DNA of 39,025 nucleotides from Pseudomonas sp. UBA5706 (lineage in GTDB: Bacteria; Pseudomonadota; Gammaproteobacteria; Pseudomonadales; Pseudomonadaceae): assembly GCF_002419965.1 (NCBI RefSeq), contig NZ_DIHC01000047.1, forward strand, positions 1 through 39,025, given 5' to 3'. Within the stretch, counting starts at the first letter, position 1, and each line of letters opens with the position of its first letter. The notes beneath the pieces are model-generated. The model did not search any database, was not told where the DNA came from, and worked only from the letters and a program-made list of their open reading frames with translations. Made by a program: the position numbers and the translations under genes. Positions 36,158-39,025 of the stretch are shown piece after piece.

Positions 36158-37480
36158 ATGAACAATAATAAAAACGCCTCACTGGGCAAGATTCATCGCT
36201 ACTCGTGGGTATCGCTGCTGGTGTGCTGGATCATCTGGATCCTCAACGCCTACGATCGTGAAATCGTGCTGCGGCTGGGGCCGACCATCTCCAGGCACTT
36301 CGACTTGTCGGCCGATCAGTGGGGCACGGTGGCCACCGTGATCATGCTGGCGCTTGCGGTACTCGATATTCCCGGTTCGATCTGGAGTGATCGCTACGGT
36401 GGTGGCTGGAAGCGTGCGCGCTTCCAGGTGCCGCTGGTGCTGGGTTACACCGCCATCTCCTTGCTTTCCGGCTTCAAGTTTCTCAGCGGCCACCTGGCTT
36501 CGTTCATCGCATTGCGCGTGGGGGTGAACCTTGGCGCGGGCTGGGGCGAGCCGGTCGGGGTCAGCAACACCGCCGAATGGTGGCCAGTCGAACGTCGTGG
36601 GTTTGCCCTGGGCGCCCATCATACCGGCTACCCCATCGGCGCAATGCTTAGCGGGATCGTTGCCAGTTTCGTGATCGCCACATTCGGCGAGGAAAACTGG
36701 CGCTATGTGTTCTTTTTCGCCTTTGTCGTGGCATTGCCGACCATGCTGTTCTGGTCGCGTTATTCCACCGCCGAGCGTATTACCCGGCTGTATGTCGACA
36801 TTGCCGCCAAAGGCATGACCGCGCCGGACAGCACGCCGTCGCCGAACGTCAAGGGGCAGGCTTGGGCGACGTTCAAGGCGACCCTGGCCAACCGCAACAT
36901 CGCGCTCACCGCAGGCAATACGATGTTGACCCAAGTGGTGTACATGGGCGTGAACATCGTGCTACCGGCCTATCTGTACAACATCCTCAACCTGTCGCTC
37001 GCCGAATCGGCGGGGATGAGCGTGGTGTTCACGCTGACCGGCATTCTCGGCCAACTGATCTGGCCGTCGCTGTCGGACATCATCGGTCGTCGGGTGACAT
37101 TGATCATCTGCGGGCTGTGGATGGCGGCCAGCGTTGGCGCGTTTTACTTCGCCAACACCATGCTGATCATCATTGGCGTGCAGCTGCTATTTGGCCTGGT
37201 CGCCAACGCGGTGTGGCCGATCTATTACGCGGTCGCCTCCGACTCGGCGCAACCATCGGCAACATCGACCGCCAACGGCATCATCACCACTGCGATGTTC
37301 ATCGGCGGTGGCGTCGCTCCAGTATTGATGGGCAGCCTGATTAGCGCCGGGGGTGGCTGGACGAGTCTGAGCGGCTACACCGTGTGTTTCTTCGTCATGG
37401 CCGGTTGTGCCCTGGCGGGCGCGTGCCTGCAGTTGTTTTCCCATCGGCCCGAAACCTTGCTGGCGCAGCCGAGCGTCTGA
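36158..37480 (+). CDS. MFS transporter (first of a tandem pair)
   Basis: A 440-residue 12-span transporter. The N-terminal half has RYSWVSLLVCWIIWILNAYDREIVLRLGPTI, the loop motif WSDRYGGGWKRARF and EWWPVERRGFALGAHHTGYPIGAM; the C-terminal half repeats the fold with LSDIIGRRVTL. It is similar in shape to carriers for hydroxy- and sugar acids. The ATG at 36158 has GGAG 5 nt upstream; an in-frame start at 36134 is rejected. It likely imports a substrate of the upstream catabolic enzymes. Confidence 0.85.
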   Translation: MNNNKNASLGKIHRYSWVSLLVCWIIWILNAYDREIVLRLGPTISRHFDLSADQWGTVATVIMLALAVLDIPGSIWSDRYGGGWKRARFQVPLVLGYTAISLLSGFKFLSGHLASFIALRVGVNLGAGWGEPVGVSNTAEWWPVERRGFALGAHHTGYPIGAMLSGIVASFVIATFGEENWRYVFFFAFVVALPTMLFWSRYSTAERITRLYVDIAAKGMTAPDSTPSPNVKGQAWATFKATLANRNIALTAGNTMLTQVVYMGVNIVLPAYLYNILNLSLAESAGMSVVFTLTGILGQLIWPSLSDIIGRRVTLIICGLWMAASVGAFYFANTMLIIIGVQLLFGLVANAVWPIYYAVASDSAQPSATSTANGIITTAMFIGGGVAPVLMGSLISAGGGWTSLSGYTVCFFVMAGCALAGACLQLFSHRPETLLAQPSV

Positions 37481-37550
37481 CCCTTCGTGCCCTGGCCGGT
37501 TACGACGGGCGGGGCATTCATCTGTTGCCAGTTTTCCAGAGGTTCGTGCA

Positions 37551-38891
37551 ATGACAATGACAAAAACGCCCGAAGCGCCGTCTTTACCCCGTGACGCGGC
37601 AACCCTGAACAAGCTGTTGTTTGCCAAACTCATGCCGCTGCTGATCGCCGCGTACGTGCTGAGCTTTCTTGACCGCACCAACATTGCCTTGGCCAAACAC
37701 CATCTGGACGTTGATCTGGGCATTTCGGCAGCGGCCTACGGCCTGGGTGCCGGTCTGTTTTTCCTGACGTATGCGGTGTCGGAGGTGCCGAGCAACCTGA
37801 TCATGCACAAGGTCGGCGCGCGATTCTGGATCGCCCGGATCATGGTGACCTGGGGCGTGATCTCCGCAGGCATGGCGTTCGTTCAGGGCGAGACGTCCTT
37901 TTATGTGATGAGGCTGTTGCTGGGGATTGCCGAAGCCGGTTTGTTTCCCGGTGTGATGCTGTACCTGACCTATTGGTTCGGCCGTGAACAACGGGCGCGT
38001 GCCACCGGGTATTTCCTGCTGGGCGTGTGCCTGGCGAATATCGTCGGCGGGCCATTGGGGGCGGCGCTGATGCAGCTCGATGGCGCGTTCGGCTGGCGTG
38101 GCTGGCAGTGGATGTTCCTGCTCGAAGGACTGCCGGCGGTGTTCTTCGCCATCGTGGTGTGGAAGAAGCTGCCAGACCGGCCAAGCAAGGCGTCTTGGTT
38201 GAGTGCCGCCGAGGCGCAACAGATCGAGATGCAACTGGCCATTCAGGCGCAGGAGGGCGCCGGGCAGAGCGGTCACGCGTTGAAACAGTGCCTGGCGCCG
38301 CAGATTCTTTTAGCGATCTTCGTCTACTTCTGTCACCAGATCACGATCTACACGGTCATTTTCTTCCTGCCCGGCATCATCGGTAAATACGCCGATCTAA
38401 GCGCGCTGCAGGTGGGTTTCCTGACGTCGCTGCCCTGGTTGGCCGCGGCAATCGGCGCCATTGCCTTGCCGCGCCTTGCCAGTACTGCGCAGCGTTCGCG
38501 ACGCATGCTGGTCGCTGGCCTGTTGACCATGGCCATCGGGTTGGGCATCGCCTCGCTGGCCGGGCCGGTCATCAGCCTGCTGGGGTTCTGCATTTCGGCG
38601 CTGATGTTTTTCGTCGTGCAGTCGATCATCTTCCTCTACCCGGCCTCACGCCTCAGCGGCGCGGCATTAGCCGGCGGGCTAGGGTTGGTCAATTGTTTGG
38701 GCCTGCTCGGCGGTTTCGTCGGGCCATCGGTGATGGGGCTGATCGAGCAAAGCACCGGCAATGCGATGAACGGAATGAAGGTCATCGCCGTGGTGCTGGT
38801 CGTGGCAGCGATTGCTGCGCTGCGTTTGCGTCAAGGGCATGAGCAGGAGTTACACCCGACAGCAGTGAAGGGCGTGCGGCAGTCGGTGTGA
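37551..38891 (+). CDS. MFS transporter, anion:cation symporter type
   Basis: A 446-residue 12-span transporter of the anion:cation symporter family (carriers for tartrate, galactonate, glucarate or phthalate). The signature LSFLDRTNIALAKHHLDVDLGISAAAYGLGAGLFFLTYAVSEVPSNLIMHKVGARFW lies near residues 29-85. It is followed by YLTYWFGREQRARATGYFLLG and WQWMFLLEGLPAV. AGAGG sits 8 nt before the ATG at 37551; the ORF extends upstream to 37407 only in read-through of the preceding gene. It is the last gene of the operon in view. Two different MFS carriers in tandem suggest two chemical forms (for example lactone and open acid) or import plus export. Confidence 0.88.
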   Translation: MTMTKTPEAPSLPRDAATLNKLLFAKLMPLLIAAYVLSFLDRTNIALAKHHLDVDLGISAAAYGLGAGLFFLTYAVSEVPSNLIMHKVGARFWIARIMVTWGVISAGMAFVQGETSFYVMRLLLGIAEAGLFPGVMLYLTYWFGREQRARATGYFLLGVCLANIVGGPLGAALMQLDGAFGWRGWQWMFLLEGLPAVFFAIVVWKKLPDRPSKASWLSAAEAQQIEMQLAIQAQEGAGQSGHALKQCLAPQILLAIFVYFCHQITIYTVIFFLPGIIGKYADLSALQVGFLTSLPWLAAAIGAIALPRLASTAQRSRRMLVAGLLTMAIGLGIASLAGPVISLLGFCISALMFFVVQSIIFLYPASRLSGAALAGGLGLVNCLGLLGGFVGPSVMGLIEQSTGNAMNGMKVIAVVLVVAAIAALRLRQGHEQELHPTAVKGVRQSV

Positions 38892-39025
38892 ATCCGTCGC
38901 ATCGGTCAGACACCCGTTTGCTTTTGATTCCGGCCGCAGGCCGGCTACGAGGACGATGCGCAGAAACCATGTGTGCTTAGATTCTGGTCCTGGATCGATT
39001 GGTTGCTTTGATTCTGGCCGAAGGC
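38892..39025. other. Window end, intergenic with short repeats
   Basis: There is no gene in these 134 nt. A perfect 6-bp palindrome, CCGGCC-GCA-GGCCGG, lies at 38930-38944. Three partial copies of TTGATTCTGGCC-like sequence occur (about 38924, 38980, 39009). There is no T-tract after the palindrome, so termination is uncertain. Confidence 0.4.

Overview
The window looks like chromosomal DNA of a Pseudomonas, most likely of the fluorescens/putida side of the genus. The evidence is high GC, dense coding, short gaps with GAGG-type ribosome binding sites, and a recognisable set of Pseudomonas genes: cysI with a DUF934 partner, metH, a haem-binding fatty acid cis/trans isomerase, nfuA, and a CbtAB/CobW/CobN/ChlID cobalamin cluster. 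The species is inferred from gene content and was not searched. I see no phage, IS element, CRISPR array, tRNA or rRNA.

Layout. 1-219 holds a 38-nt-arm inverted repeat and a terminator. 220-2356 (minus) is sulfite reduction (cysI and a DUF934 protein). 2687-2803 is a small membrane ORF. 2965-6675 (minus) is metH. 6849-9149 is cti, 9480-10502 an acyltransferase-3 protein, and 10607-11200 nfuA with a clear terminator. 11362-21030 is the cobalamin region. Two cobalamin riboswitches fire outward from a shared centre: the minus one leads cbtB-cbtA-cobE-cobM, and the plus one leads cobW-cobN-chlI/D. 21134-23091 holds a small unknown protein and a VpsR-like enhancer-binding regulator without its GAFTGA loop. 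23118-24240 (minus) is nicotinamide riboside uptake (pnuC) plus a kinase. 24571-26197 holds uppP, a DUF1294 protein and a YjbR protein. 26690-29915 holds an MHS-type transporter, an aspartoacylase-like hydrolase and a GNAT protein. 29978-32363 (minus) is a three-gene cassette of acyl-CoA dehydrogenase, PIG-L deacetylase and methyltransferase, joined by 4-nt overlaps. 32558-38891 is a GntR-controlled catabolic operon: SDR, BKACE, SMP-30 lactonase and two MFS transporters.

How the genes work together. The cobalamin block should import cobalt (CbtAB), handle it (CobW) and insert it with a hybrid chelatase made of CobN plus magnesium-chelatase-type subunits. The small (I) and medium (D) subunits appear to come from one gene by a programmed -1 frameshift: the slippery site A_AAA_AAG at 20362-20368, a stop codon 3 nt later, and a 13-bp hairpin after a 5-nt spacer. 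This is the strongest non-standard signal in the window. metH is a B12 consumer nearby. The BKACE operon reads as a complete plan for a lactone or beta-hydroxy acid: import, lactone opening, oxidation to the beta-keto acid, then cleavage with acetyl-CoA. Its substrate is unknown.
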